Counted from the stretch's first letter, positions 35,601 through 44,421 are shown. The stretch: 64,000 nt of DNA from Achromobacter animicus (GCF_902859585.1 NZ_CADIJM010000002.1:310001-374000), one strand, 5' to 3'. Numbers and translations are program-made. The notes: generated from the sequence alone by a model not told the origin.

Positions 35601-36163
35601 ACGATGCCACCCGCCTGGGCGCGTACGCCGACTCGTGGTTGCAGTTCGGCCGCTACTCCAACGAAATCAATAGCGAACTGGGCTCGGCCCGTTACCGTTC
35701 AAACACCTGGACCGCATCGGTGGAAACCGGCTACGCCTTCAAGCCCTTCGCTGCGGATTCGGCATTGGGTTCGATGGTGGTGGTGCCGCAGGCACAACTG
35801 GCCTATACGCGTTACAACGCCCAGGACGCCGTCCTGCCCAGCATGACGCTGAAAAATTCGCCCGCCAGTTCGGTCACTTCGCGCGTGGGTGTCCGGGCGT
35901 ACCCGCTTGGCAACGACGCCGCCACGTCGCCGGTGCGGCCTTACGTCGAGGCCAATTGGCTGCATAACTCGGGCAGCGCGAAAGCCAACGTGGGCGCCTC
36001 GACGTTCCAGGCAACGCCGATGCGCGACGCGGCGGAACTGCGAATCGGCGTGGCCGGAAATGTCCGCGAGTCGTGGCAGGTTGGCGGCGAGCTGTTCGGC
36101 CAGGCTGGAAACGGCGGTCAGCGGGGCTACGGCGGCATGCTGAACGTCGGGTATCGCTGGTAG
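32645..36163 (+). CDS. pertactin-like autotransporter
   Basis: A 1172-residue type V secreted protein. Residues 1-27 are a signal peptide (cleavage after VLAA). Residues about 30-745 form a passenger with the repeating Gly/Asn/Thr pattern of a right-handed beta-helix, with many turns like AVQIEGGTLRGRRAGLYA. Residues about 748-835 are an eight-residue tandem repeat (PPGSGxET). From about residue 888 a C-terminal autotransporter beta-barrel follows (RQLWARTEGARHTGMEL), ending in the outer-membrane signature GYRW. It should display or release the passenger at the cell surface, probably for adhesion. I chose the ATG at 32645 with GGAG 8 bp upstream; an upstream start would add 41 residues. Confidence 0.88.
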   Translation: MHFPLSPVVAAILAATIPAFPLMVLAAPISPILLDDPEGNVTVVVVPGSSITVSTGDAIRVNHGNSVSGAGFTLTTEGDGRGAHAYGGGKIRMASSTIQTQAGAALSASLEDSAIHADISLLSSEATTVLATDAGRIELLGGAVSGSGGFLGTVRASDGGVITASDLEIKSIDLNGVNSYGVRVQSGGRVELSNVIVSSVDDMGAATGADLSVQEGTLLLTDSQVKAGSTENATAATMHISQNAIVTIQGSTIEGQISVIDGSSLTVTDTVVAGPHSVSFGVLLYNETTQTGVSSASLTNVTIGSEAVAFNEGVTVMNNHVMTGKNLDIRADLYAIRSRNGAVQIEGGTLRGRRAGLYAHSIDDTATTTIDAVGTHILAEAMNAVGVSANHRGTQVTLDGVTVDVSGSAGAALRATDEARIDAVNSQLNGQSTGSIGVQMLGNIGAGDTTVSLSDTQVIMTGQNANGVQSVRYEPQGANSLVLSNGSNLQTHDGVGFLVRGGDHDITIQNATVVARAGGDEASGILLRTQATPSAGIVPGQPYQTQRVTLNATGALMTGDVLTSDSGRVDIDLASGSEWTGAVRAGQGSVDSVKLDASSVWNMRGDSAVKTLTNAGVVQFVSPGAQSGFKTLTVSDYIGGGTLVMNTHLGDDTSLTDRLVVDGGAVTGTTGLRVLNAGGAGALTTQGIRLVQATNGATISGNAFYLDADSTGYRPSTISLALNGYDYFLVQGGTGGVASDWYLTSTTPPGSGVETPPGSGIETPPGSGIETPPGSGTETPPGGGAETPPGSGIETPPGSGAETPPGSGTETPPGSGTETPPGSGGTTPPGSGGGATGPAPGTLQNVSPESGAHIGNQFAATRMFVHRLADRSVAQTSAGQSAPASAASRQLWARTEGARHTGMELQQGRVSIDTDTAMLQLGADLLSTRLGQQGVLKAGVMAGAGDARTNATSQLIHPGTGMAMRVDARGKVTGYSVGVYATAYADDATRLGAYADSWLQFGRYSNEINSELGSARYRSNTWTASVETGYAFKPFAADSALGSMVVVPQAQLAYTRYNAQDAVLPSMTLKNSPASSVTSRVGVRAYPLGNDAATSPVRPYVEANWLHNSGSAKANVGASTFQATPMRDAAELRIGVAGNVRESWQVGGELFGQAGNGGQRGYGGMLNVGYRW
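34886..35149 (+). repeat. 24-bp tandem repeat in the autotransporter gene
   Basis: Eleven imperfect 24-bp units encode PPGSGxET (variants V, I, T, A, G at position x; one unit has PPGGG). The array links the passenger to the beta-barrel. Each unit is in frame, so gain or loss of a unit would change linker length without a frameshift. Confidence 0.9.
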
Positions 36164-36244
36164 CCTGCGCGCTGAAGGGCGGACTGCAATGCGGGCCGTT
36201 GATGGCCGCGGCGGTCTGCCCTTCATGGCGATGGCCGAGGCGAT

Positions 36245-37090
36245 TCAAGCCACGCGCTTGTTGAGAATCACCAGAGACACGCCCGCCAGCACGAGCGCGG
36301 ACGCGGCCACCAGCAAAACCGTCAGCGGTTCATTCAGAAACAGCGTCCCGCCCAACGCCGCCAGCACCGGGACACTGAGCTGCACGGTGGCGGCGCGCGT
36401 CACGTTCAACCGTTTCAGCGCGGCGTACCAGAGGATGTACCCCAGGCCCGACGTCACCGCGCCAGACGCCACGGCATAGGCGGCGCCGGCGGCGTCGAGC
36501 CGAACGTGCGACATGACGAACTGCGCAAGCAACAACGCCAGCGCAACCGGCGCGGCGCGGATGAAATTCCCGGCGGTTGCCGCCACCGGATTCCTTGCGC
36601 CCCGGCCCAGCAGCGAATAAATGCTCCACGCCACGCCGGACAGGATCATCAGGAATCCGTAGAACACGGGTGGCGCGTCCGTACCGGGCAGCATCAACGC
36701 GACAAGCCCGGCAATCGCCAACGCCATGCCAACGCATTGCAGCGGCGCCAATCGTTCGCCAATCGCCAGGCCGTACAGGATCATGCTGATCTGGATCGCC
36801 CCAAACAGCAGCAGGGCGCCCGTGCCGGCGGGAATATGCGTGTACGCAAAGGAGAACGCCAGTGCATATGCCAGCAGCGCCAACGCACCCGCCCAGGACC
36901 CTTCCAGACGCTCGGACTGCCGTCGCAGTGCCAGCACCAGCCATAGCATCAGCGCACCCGACACAACGCGGATGACAACGAAGGTGGTGGGATCGATCGC
37001 CGTCTGTTTGAGCGCGAGGCGGCAAAGCAGGGAATTGCCGGCAAAGGCCAGCATGGCGGAAAGGGTGAGCGCGAAGAGGCGGAGGGTCAT
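36245..37090 (-). CDS. DMT-superfamily (EamA) transporter
   Basis: A 281-residue membrane protein with ten hydrophobic segments in two EamA repeats. The first repeat starts LTLSAMLAFAGNSLLCRLAL, the second YGFLMILSGVAWSIYSLLG, and LGYILWYAALKRLNVTRAA near the C-terminus is characteristic. EamA proteins usually export amino acids, metabolites or drugs. It is leftward, 45 bp after the LysR gene at 37136 on the same strand, so the two may share a transcript. Confidence 0.85.
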   Translation of the reverse strand: MTLRLFALTLSAMLAFAGNSLLCRLALKQTAIDPTTFVVIRVVSGALMLWLVLALRRQSERLEGSWAGALALLAYALAFSFAYTHIPAGTGALLLFGAIQISMILYGLAIGERLAPLQCVGMALAIAGLVALMLPGTDAPPVFYGFLMILSGVAWSIYSLLGRGARNPVAATAGNFIRAAPVALALLLAQFVMSHVRLDAAGAAYAVASGAVTSGLGYILWYAALKRLNVTRAATVQLSVPVLAALGGTLFLNEPLTVLLVAASALVLAGVSLVILNKRVA

Positions 37091-37135
37091 GGCGGGGGTC
37101 TTTGAATCACCACTGCGATCCGCGGCCTCTGCCGT

Positions 37136-38029
37136 CTACTGCACGGCCGAAGCGGTCTCGCGGAACCGCTGCACCAGCGGAGAGCCGTCTTCCGAACGAT
37201 ACGCCAGCAGCACCTGGCTTTGGGCGTCTGGCGTATCCAGTTCGCGATAGGCCACGCCGGGAATGCCCGTTTTCATGTAGGTGTCGGGGAGGATGGAAAT
37301 GCCCATCCCCGCCGCGACCAGACCGATGATGGTTGCGCCTTCGCGCGCCTCCTGGCCGACTTGCGGGGCGAAGCCCGCCCGGTTGGCCAGTACGCTCACG
37401 TGGTCGAACAGGCCGCAGCCCAGTCCGCGCGGGAACAGGATGAAGGATTCGTCTGCCAGGTCCGTCATTGACAGCGGCGTGTCACGGCGCGCCAGCGGAT
37501 GCGATTGCGGCAGGGCGGCCATCAGCCGGTCGGTCCACAGCGGCAGCGTCGCGATGTTGGGCGGCGGCACGAACAGGATGGATGGCCGCAGAAATCCCAC
37601 GTCGATGTCTTTGGAAGCCAGCGCCCGCAATTGCTGGCCCGTCGACTGATGGCTCAAGTCCACGCCCACGCCGGGAAAGTCCGTGCGAAAGGCATGCACG
37701 ATGCGGGGAAAGGCGTCGAACATCGGCACAGACGCCGTGAATGCCACGCGGATCTCGCCGGTTTCTCCCAGCGCCGACTGCCGCACGACCTCGCCGGCGC
37801 GTTCCAGGTGGGACAGCGCGCGGCGCGCCTGGTCCAAGAACAGCGCGCCCGCCTGCGTCAGTTCCACGCTGCGGCTCGTGCGGGTCAGGAGCGGCGCCCC
37901 GAGTTCTTCTTCCAGCGCCTTGATCTGCAGGCTGAGGGGCGGCTGGCTGACGTGCAACCGGCGCGCGGCCCGGCTGAAGCTCAGTTCCTCGGCGACGGCG
38001 ACGAAGTAACGCAGTTGGCGGAAATCCAT
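37136..38029 (-). CDS. LysR-family regulator of the galBC-like cluster
   Basis: A 297-residue LysR regulator: LRYFVAVAEELSFSRAARRL, HVSQPPLSLQIKALEEELG and LLTRTSRSVELTQAG form the classical DNA-binding domain of the CatR/CbnR branch, and IRVAFTASVPMFDAFPRIV opens the ligand domain. I chose the ATG at 38029; a longer frame upstream has no domain sequence. It diverges from the Bug and GalB/GalC-like genes, which are its likely targets in aromatic-acid breakdown. Confidence 0.88.
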   Translation of the reverse strand: MDFRQLRYFVAVAEELSFSRAARRLHVSQPPLSLQIKALEEELGAPLLTRTSRSVELTQAGALFLDQARRALSHLERAGEVVRQSALGETGEIRVAFTASVPMFDAFPRIVHAFRTDFPGVGVDLSHQSTGQQLRALASKDIDVGFLRPSILFVPPPNIATLPLWTDRLMAALPQSHPLARRDTPLSMTDLADESFILFPRGLGCGLFDHVSVLANRAGFAPQVGQEAREGATIIGLVAAGMGISILPDTYMKTGIPGVAYRELDTPDAQSQVLLAYRSEDGSPLVQRFRETASAVQ

Positions 38030-38139
38030 ATTGATTTGGAAAGCAAATAGATGATCTTGAAAAACGGTATTGGACGATATGAGTGTACGCCGCGCATCAT
38101 TCGGGCATACCAACACGTATAACGACACAGGAGACAACC

Positions 38140-39144
38140 ATGAAGGCTTTCAAGCCCTCCCGGTCCCGCCGCACGTTTGCCGCCGCCGCAGGCGTGGGCG
38201 CACTGATCGCCGCCATGCTGGCGCCGCTGCCGGCTGCCGCGCAGGCCAATTTCCCCGACAAGCCGATCCGTATCGTGGTGCCGTATGCCGCCGGCGGCGG
38301 CGTGGACATCGTCACCCGCCTGGTCAGCCAGAAGATGGGTGATGCGCTGAAGCAGACGATCATCGTCGAAAACAAACCTGGCGCGGCCACCAATATCGGC
38401 ATGGACACCGTGGCGCGCGCCCCGGCGGACGGCTACACGCTGCTGACCGCGTCGAATACGCTGGCCGCCAACGGTGCGCTGTTCTCCAAGCTGACCTTCG
38501 ATCCCGCGCACGACTTCACCCCCGTGGGCGCCATCGGTTACGCGCCGCTGGCCGTGGTGGTGCCGGTCGAGTCGTCGTTCAAGACCTTGAAGGACCTGAC
38601 GGACTATGGCCGCGCGCATCCCGACAAGCTGACCTACGCGTCGGCCGGCAACGGCAGCTCCGGCCATCTGGCCAGCGAACTGCTCAAGCGCGAGAGCGGT
38701 ATGAAGGCGCTGCATGTGCCGTACAAAGGCGGTTCACCCGCGGTCACCGACCTGTTGGGGCAGCGGATTTCCTTCATGTCCATCAACCCGCTGGAAGTCG
38801 TCTCGCACGTGAAGGCGGGCAAGCTGCGCGCATTGGCCGTGCTGGACGACGAGCCGGCAAGCATGCTGCCCGAGGTGCCCACGGTGGTGTCGCAAGGCCT
38901 GCCGGGCGCGATGGCCACGGTGTGGTGGGGCTTGATCGGCCCCAAGGATTTGCCGCCCGAGGTCACGGCAAAGCTGAATGCCGCGCTGCAATCCGCATTG
39001 AAGGACCCCGCCGTAAAGCAGCGCTTCGGCGAAATGGGCGCGGTCGTCACGCCCGGTACGGACAAGCAGTTCGGCCAATTCGTGGCAGCGGAGACCACCA
39101 AGTGGACCAAGGTCATCAAGGACGCGGGCATCAAGGCTGATTGA
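38140..39144 (+). CDS. Bug-family (TctC) tripartite tricarboxylate receptor
   Basis: A 334-residue Bug receptor with signal peptide ending PAAAQA. Marks are FPDKPIRIVVPYAAGGGVDI, VENKPGAATNIGMDTVA, KALHVPYKGGSPAVTDLLG and VPTVVSQGLPGAM. ACAGGAGACAACC sets the start at 38140. It precedes the GalB/GalC-like pair by 66 bp and is divergent from a LysR gene, so its ligand may be a tricarboxylate of the gallate pathway such as oxalomesaconate or a precursor; this is inference. Confidence 0.88.
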   Translation: MKAFKPSRSRRTFAAAAGVGALIAAMLAPLPAAAQANFPDKPIRIVVPYAAGGGVDIVTRLVSQKMGDALKQTIIVENKPGAATNIGMDTVARAPADGYTLLTASNTLAANGALFSKLTFDPAHDFTPVGAIGYAPLAVVVPVESSFKTLKDLTDYGRAHPDKLTYASAGNGSSGHLASELLKRESGMKALHVPYKGGSPAVTDLLGQRISFMSINPLEVVSHVKAGKLRALAVLDDEPASMLPEVPTVVSQGLPGAMATVWWGLIGPKDLPPEVTAKLNAALQSALKDPAVKQRFGEMGAVVTPGTDKQFGQFVAAETTKWTKVIKDAGIKAD

Positions 39145-39210
39145 CCGCGCTCGCGCTGGTACGGGTCCGCAGGGCGGGTCCGGCCGGCAACCATGCATAG
39201 AGGAACTGAA

Positions 39211-39930
39211 ATGGAACGGCAAAAGAACGGGCTGGTGGTCAGCGCGCACTCCGCGGACTTCGTCTGGCGCGCGGGCGGCGCCATCGCCCTGTACGCCAAA
39301 CGCGGCTGGAAAATGACCGTGGTCTGCCTGTCGTTCGGCGAACGCGGCGAATCCGCCAAGCTGTGGAAGCAGCCGGGCATGACGCTGGAACGCGTCAAGG
39401 CCGACCGCCGCGACGAAGCGCGTCTGGCGGCCGACATCCTGGGCGCGGACATCCGGTTCATGGACTGCGGCGACTATCCGCTGCGCGTCTCGGACGAGGC
39501 GCTTTTTGAACTGGTGGATGTGTACCGCGAACTGCAGCCGGAATTCGTGCTGACGCATTCGCAGAAAGACCCCTACAACTTCGACCATCCGCTTGCCACG
39601 CACGTCGCACAAGAGGCTCGCGTGATTGCGCAGGCGCACGGGCACCATCCCGAGCAGGCGGTGCTGGGCGCGCCGCCCGTGTTTCTGTTCGAGCCGCACC
39701 AGCCCGAGCAGTGCGAGTGGAAGCCCGAAGTGCTGTTCGATATCTCCGAAGTCTGGGACCAGAAGCGCCGGGCCTTCGAAACCATGGCCGCGCAGGAGCA
39801 CCTGTGGGAGTACTACACCCGCGTCGCCTTGCAGCGCGGCGTGCAGGCATCGCGCAACTCGAACCTGAAGATCAAGTACGCCGAAGGCTATCAGCGCGTG
39901 TTCCCGCAAGTCACCGGGGAGCTTGCATGA
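39211..39930 (+). CDS. galB: PIG-L/LmbE-family protein, probable 4-oxalomesaconate hydratase
   Basis: A 239-residue member of the PIG-L (LmbE) metal-dependent fold. In place of the usual AHPDD motif it has [15 protein letters not shown], and [24 protein letters not shown] and [19 protein letters not shown] complete the metal and substrate region. GalB of Pseudomonas putida, which hydrates 4-oxalomesaconate in gallate breakdown, is a PIG-L protein, and the adjacent gene looks like the next enzyme, the aldolase. Together they support this assignment. AGAGGAACTGAA precedes the ATG; the aldolase start overlaps its stop. Confidence 0.75.
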   Translation: MERQKNGLVVSAHSADFVWRAGGAIALYAKRGWKMTVVCLSFGERGESAKLWKQPGMTLERVKADRRDEARLAADILGADIRFMDCGDYPLRVSDEALFELVDVYRELQPEFVLTHSQKDPYNFDHPLATHVAQEARVIAQAHGHHPEQAVLGAPPVFLFEPHQPEQCEWKPEVLFDISEVWDQKRRAFETMAAQEHLWEYYTRVALQRGVQASRNSNLKIKYAEGYQRVFPQVTGELA

Positions 39931-40616
39931 GCATTGCCGTCAGGAACATCGACCGCGGCGACAGCAGGGTCATCGCACGCCTGGCGTCGGCAGGCGTGGC
40001 CACCGCACACGAGGCGCAGCATCGCACCGGCCTGCTGCAACCCTACCTGCGGCCCGTGTACGCAGGCGCATCCATCGCAGGCAGCGCCGTGACGGTGTTG
40101 GCGCAGCCGGGCGACAACTGGATGCTGCACGTTGCGATCGAACTCTGCCGGCCGGGCGATATCGTCGTCGTGGCCTGCGCGTCGTCGAGCGAGGACGGCA
40201 TGTTCGGAGAACTGCTTGCCACCTCGATGCGCGCACGCGGCGTACAGGGGCTTGTCATCGACGCGGGCTGCCGTGATGTCGCGGCGCTGAAGGACATGCA
40301 GTTTCCCGTGTGGTCGAAGTGCATCTCTGCCAAGGGCACGGTCAAGGCGACGCCCGGGTCGGTGAACGTGCCGGTCGTGTGCGCGGGCGCGCTCGTTCAG
40401 CCCGGCGATGTCGTCATCGCCGACGACGACGGCGTGTGCATCGTGCCGCGCGAGCGTGCGGCGCAGGTTGCTGACGCCTGCGATGCGCGGCTGATTAACG
40501 AGACGGCCAAACGCAAGCGGTTGGCCGCCGGGGAACTGGGGCTGGATATCTATGGCATGCGGGAAAAGCTGGCCGCGGCGGGGCTGGTATACGTGGACCG
40601 CAATCCTGGAGCCTGA
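39927..40616 (+). CDS. galC: probable 4-carboxy-4-hydroxy-2-oxoadipate aldolase
   Basis: A 229-residue member of the RraA-like / HMG-CHA class II aldolase family. Marks are [16 protein letters not shown], the central [35 protein letters not shown] and the divalent-metal and substrate segment [15 protein letters not shown] (the DxxCRD-like region of these aldolases), then [18 protein letters not shown]. The enzyme splits 4-carboxy-4-hydroxy-2-oxoadipate into pyruvate and oxaloacetate in gallate and protocatechuate 4,5-cleavage. It overlaps the GalB-like gene by 4 bp (ATGA). Confidence 0.82.
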   Translation: MSIAVRNIDRGDSRVIARLASAGVATAHEAQHRTGLLQPYLRPVYAGASIAGSAVTVLAQPGDNWMLHVAIELCRPGDIVVVACASSSEDGMFGELLATSMRARGVQGLVIDAGCRDVAALKDMQFPVWSKCISAKGTVKATPGSVNVPVVCAGALVQPGDVVIADDDGVCIVPRERAAQVADACDARLINETAKRKRLAAGELGLDIYGMREKLAAAGLVYVDRNPGA

Positions 40617-40745
40617 AACGCCGGCGCAGAAACTTAAGACGACCGCCTCAAGCGATGGATGAGGCCATCTGGATGACTCTTAGGGCCGCCGGCACAGATT
40701 CCACGATTGATGCGCCGATGCCACATCAAGATAACCCCCCATAGC

Positions 40746-40768
40746 GATAACTAATAAGAATGCTTATC
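40746..40768. promoter_or_regulatory. Fur-box-like inverted repeat
   Basis: GATAACTAATAAG followed by AATG and CTTATC resembles the Fur consensus GATAATGATAATCATTATC; ATAAG-AATG-CTTAT is a perfect dyad within it. It lies 40-60 bp before the TonB receptor gene in an AT-rich promoter region. Iron repression is inferred. Confidence 0.65.
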
Positions 40769-40806
40769 ATGCGCGTTTTACATAAAAGAACGCATGGGGT
40801 GGGGCT

Positions 40807-43002
40807 GTGGGTAAAGCATCGAAAGGCCGTCAAGGCAGGCAGAAGGGCGTCGCCCTGGCAGTGAAGCAGGCACTGGCGGGCAGCGCCGCGCTCTATGCCG
40901 CGTCGGTTTCCGCGCAGACGCAGGCCCCGGCTCCCGCCGGGATCACCGTCCTGCCCACCGTCACCGTGACCAGTGCCCCGATCGCCCTGGGCGAGGCGCC
41001 TGCGCCCATCGCCGGCGGCCTGATCGGCGGCGGCGCCCGCATGGGCATCCTGGGCAACACGTCCGTCATGGACACGCCGTTCAGCGTCACCAGCTATACC
41101 GCCCAGACCATCGAGAACGAGCAGGCGCGTTCCGTGGCCGACGTCGCCACTATGGATCCGTCCGTGCGCATGAGCAGCGCGCGTTCGAACATCAACGAAG
41201 ACCTGACCATCCGCGGCTTCAATGTGCCGACTGCAGACTTCGCGTTCAACGGCATGTTCGGGCTGACGCCATATTGGCGCGCACCGGTCGAGACCCTGGA
41301 ACGCGTGGAGATCATCAAGGGCCCGTCCGCGGCGCTATTCGGCATGACGCCGGGCGGCAGCGTGGGCGGCGTGGTCAACCTGGTGCCCAAGCGCGCGACC
41401 GATGAGCCCATCACCCGGCTCACGGGCTCAGTCATGTCGGACTCCGTCTTTGGCGTGCATGCCGACGTCGGCCGCCGTTTCGGCGAAGGCAACGCGTTCG
41501 GCATCCGCGTGAACGGGATGCTGCGCGACGGCGACACGCCGATCAAGGACCAGTCCACGCGCGAAGCGCTCGGCTCGGTTGCACTGGACTATCGCGGTGA
41601 AAGACTGCGGTCGTCCCTGGACCTGATCTGGCAGAAGGAACGCATCGACAATGTCGTGCGCCAGTTCCAGCTTGGCGACGACCTGACCTCGATTCCCGAG
41701 GCGCCCAGCAACAAGAATCCGTATCCCGGCCTGGGCTGGAGCGACGGCCGCAATACCGCTGGCGTCTTCAAGATCGAATACGACATCACGGACTACCTGA
41801 CTGCCTATGCGGGCTACGGCCAGCGCAAGCTGGACTGGGACGCCTTTGCCGCCAACCCCGTGCTGCAGAATTCGCAGGGCGATTACTCATTTTTCGGCGG
41901 CTGGCAGCGGATGACGGTGGACAGCAAGTCCACCGAAGCCGGCCTGCGCAGCAATTTCAAGACCGGCCCCGTGAGCCACAAGGTCGCCTTCAGCTACACG
42001 CTGCTGGACCAGGACTCCGACCTGGGCTTCAACACCGGTTTCCCGCCCGGCAATTCCAACATCTACGCCGGCAACACCTTCGACACGCCGTCCATCTCGG
42101 GCGTCAGCAATCCGCTGAACCGTTACCAGAGCGTCAAGCTGACCAGCTATGCGCTGGCCGACACCCTGGGCTTCATGGACGACCGGCTGCAGTTGACGCT
42201 TGGCGTGCGCCGCCAGAACGTGCAGGGCCAGAACTACAACTTCACCAACGGCGAGCCCAGCGGCCCGCGCTACGACAAGAGCGCGACCACGCCGCTGGCC
42301 GGCGTCGTCTTCAAGGTGCGGCCGGACCTGTCCGTCTATGCCAGCTACGTCGAAGGCCTGTCCCAAGGCGACACCGCGCCGACCAGCGCGGCCATCACCA
42401 ACCCGGGCGAGACGCTGTCGCCGTTCAAGTCCAAGCAGAAGGAAATCGGCGTCAAGTACAACCTGAACGACAACATGCTGGCCACTGTCGCCCTGTTTGA
42501 GCTGACGCGGCCCAGCTCCGGCATCTCTGGCAACACCTTCGGCGAGTTCGGCGAACAGCGCAACCGCGGCGTGGAAGCCAGCTTTGCCGGCGAAGTCACC
42601 AAGGGCGTGCGTCTGTTGGGCGGCATCAGCTATATCGACGCCGTCATCAACAAGGCCACCACGCCCGACCTTCAGGGCAACAAGGCCATCGGTGTGCCTG
42701 ACTGGCAATTCAACCTGGGCGCCGAGTGGGATACGCCCTTCGTTCCCGGCTTGACGGTGTTGGGCCGCGTCATCTACACCGACAGAACGTATGCCAACGC
42801 CGACAACAGCCTGTCGGTGCCAAGCTGGACCCGCGTCGACGCCGGTGCCCGCTACGAAACCAAGATCAGCGGCACCCCCGTCACCTTCCGCTTCAACGTC
42901 GAGAACCTGTTCAACCGGAACTACTGGGGAACCGCCACCGCCGGTTATCTGTTCGTAGGCTCGCCGCGCACCTACACGTTCTCGACCAGCATCGCCTTCT
43001 AA
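40807..43002 (+). CDS. TonB-dependent siderophore receptor
   Basis: A 731-residue outer-membrane receptor that imports a ferric siderophore using TonB energy. The N-terminus is a signal peptide ending VSAQ. The plug shows as SVMDTPFSVTSYTAQTIENE, DVATMDPSVRMSSARSNINE and IRGFNV, then VEIIKGPSAALFGMTPGGSVGG (about residues 160-190). The barrel has many aromatic-rich strands and ends VGSPRTYTFSTSIAF, with the usual terminal Phe. The start is a GTG at 40807; an ATG 14 bp upstream runs into a stop. A Fur-like box lies upstream and a PepSY gene follows after 10 bp. The siderophore is unknown. Confidence 0.88.
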   Translation: MGKASKGRQGRQKGVALAVKQALAGSAALYAASVSAQTQAPAPAGITVLPTVTVTSAPIALGEAPAPIAGGLIGGGARMGILGNTSVMDTPFSVTSYTAQTIENEQARSVADVATMDPSVRMSSARSNINEDLTIRGFNVPTADFAFNGMFGLTPYWRAPVETLERVEIIKGPSAALFGMTPGGSVGGVVNLVPKRATDEPITRLTGSVMSDSVFGVHADVGRRFGEGNAFGIRVNGMLRDGDTPIKDQSTREALGSVALDYRGERLRSSLDLIWQKERIDNVVRQFQLGDDLTSIPEAPSNKNPYPGLGWSDGRNTAGVFKIEYDITDYLTAYAGYGQRKLDWDAFAANPVLQNSQGDYSFFGGWQRMTVDSKSTEAGLRSNFKTGPVSHKVAFSYTLLDQDSDLGFNTGFPPGNSNIYAGNTFDTPSISGVSNPLNRYQSVKLTSYALADTLGFMDDRLQLTLGVRRQNVQGQNYNFTNGEPSGPRYDKSATTPLAGVVFKVRPDLSVYASYVEGLSQGDTAPTSAAITNPGETLSPFKSKQKEIGVKYNLNDNMLATVALFELTRPSSGISGNTFGEFGEQRNRGVEASFAGEVTKGVRLLGGISYIDAVINKATTPDLQGNKAIGVPDWQFNLGAEWDTPFVPGLTVLGRVIYTDRTYANADNSLSVPSWTRVDAGARYETKISGTPVTFRFNVENLFNRNYWGTATAGYLFVGSPRTYTFSTSIAF

Positions 43003-43012
43003 GGAGGCAGAT

Positions 43013-44182
43013 ATGTCCACGCAAGCCTGGTCATGGATACACAAGTGGAGCAGTCTGATCTGCACGGTCTTCATGCTGCTGCTGTGTCTGACCGGGCTGC
43101 CCCTGATCTTTCACGAAGAGATCGAGCACCTGTCAGGCGTGGTCGAAGCGCCGCCCATGCCCGCCGGCACGCCCAACGCCAGCATGGACCAGATCGCCCA
43201 GACCGCGCTGGAACGGCGCCCGGGCGAAGTCATCCGCTACATGTTCTGGGATCAGGACGAGCATCCCGACATTACGTATGTCTCGATGGCCAGCGCCGTC
43301 GACGCCCCGCCCGAGGAGAACAACGCGGTTGTCATCGATTCGCGCACGGCCAAGGTCCTGGACGAGCCGGCTACCGACGAAGGCTTCATGTACGTCATGC
43401 TCAAGCTGCATACCGATATGTTCGCCGGCCTGCCGGGCATGCTGTTTCTGGGCGCAATGGGCCTCTTGATGGTGGTCGCCATCGTGTCCGGGGTGGTGCT
43501 GTATTACCCCTTTATGCGACGTCTGAAGTTCGGCGCGCTGCGCACCCAGCGCAGCACCCGCGTCAAATGGCTGGACTGGCACAACCTGCTGGGCATCGTC
43601 ACCGTGGTGTGGCTGCTGGTCGTTGGCATCACGGGCAGCATCAACACCTTGAATCGCGTCGTGTTGAGCCTATGGCAGATGGACCAGATGGCGGAAATGA
43701 CCGCGCCGTTCCGCGGCCTGCCGCCGGTTACGCAACCCGCACACCTGGAAGACTCCATCCGCACCGCGCGTGCCGCGGTGCCGGACATGGCGGTGAGCCT
43801 GGTGGCGTTTCCCGGGACGATGTTCTCCAGCCCGCACCATTACACGTTCTTCATGAAGGGCAATACGCCCGTGACTTCGCGCCTGCTCAAGCCGGCGCTG
43901 GTGGACGCGACGAATGGGGAACTGACCGACACGCGCGAAATGCCGTGGTACGTGAAGACCTTGTTCCTGTCGCAGCCGCTGCATTTTGGGGATTACGGCG
44001 GCTTGCCGTTGAAGATCCTCTGGGCGGTGTTGGATCTGTTTGCGATCGTGGTGCTGGGTAGCGGGTTGTACTTGTGGCTGCGCAAGCCCAAGGCTGCGAC
44101 GGCTGCCAAGCCCTTGGCAGAGGATGCTGCTGAAACCGCCAATGCGCTGCGCCAAAGCGACCGTCAGGAGGCTGCGCAATGA
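43013..44182 (+). CDS. PepSY-associated membrane protein (probable siderophore-iron reductase)
   Basis: A 389-residue inner-membrane protein with four hydrophobic segments: SLICTVFMLLLCLTGLPLIF near the N-terminus, a segment at about residues 142-166, LGIVTVVWLLVVGITGSINT at about 196-216 and ILWAVLDLFAIVVLGSGLYL near residue 350. PepSY-associated proteins of this layout carry heme-type His residues (LIFHEEIEH, LDWHN) and are commonly found next to siderophore receptors, where they are thought to reduce iron released from siderophores. It lies 10 bp after the receptor gene and overlaps the small downstream gene by 4 bp. Confidence 0.83.
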   Translation: MSTQAWSWIHKWSSLICTVFMLLLCLTGLPLIFHEEIEHLSGVVEAPPMPAGTPNASMDQIAQTALERRPGEVIRYMFWDQDEHPDITYVSMASAVDAPPEENNAVVIDSRTAKVLDEPATDEGFMYVMLKLHTDMFAGLPGMLFLGAMGLLMVVAIVSGVVLYYPFMRRLKFGALRTQRSTRVKWLDWHNLLGIVTVVWLLVVGITGSINTLNRVVLSLWQMDQMAEMTAPFRGLPPVTQPAHLEDSIRTARAAVPDMAVSLVAFPGTMFSSPHHYTFFMKGNTPVTSRLLKPALVDATNGELTDTREMPWYVKTLFLSQPLHFGDYGGLPLKILWAVLDLFAIVVLGSGLYLWLRKPKAATAAKPLAEDAAETANALRQSDRQEAAQ

Positions 44183-44391
44183 ACAGGACGAGCGAAGCGC
44201 GCGGCGCGCGCACCGAACACCTGCAGTCGGCTGGCGAGGTGTTCCGCGCGCCCATCTGGCTGGGCGTGGCGTCGGTGGTGGGACTGGTGTCGGCGCTGCT
44301 GGGCGATGGGGTGTGGGATGGCGTGTCGTGGTTGGCGATCTTTGCGCCGATCGGGGCGGTGTGGTGGGCGTGGCGGAGGCGGGGCGGGTGA
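44179..44391 (+). CDS. small membrane protein of the iron operon
   Basis: A 70-residue protein with two hydrophobic stretches (about residues 28-48 and 51-63) ending in a basic WRRRGG tail. It overlaps the PepSY gene (ATGA), so it is the third gene of the iron-uptake operon. Proteins of this kind are common at the end of such operons, with no known activity. Confidence 0.65.
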   Translation: MNRTSEARGARTEHLQSAGEVFRAPIWLGVASVVGLVSALLGDGVWDGVSWLAIFAPIGAVWWAWRRRGG

Positions 44392-44421
44392 AGTCTCCTT
44401 CATCTCGCCGCCGGCCGCTCG

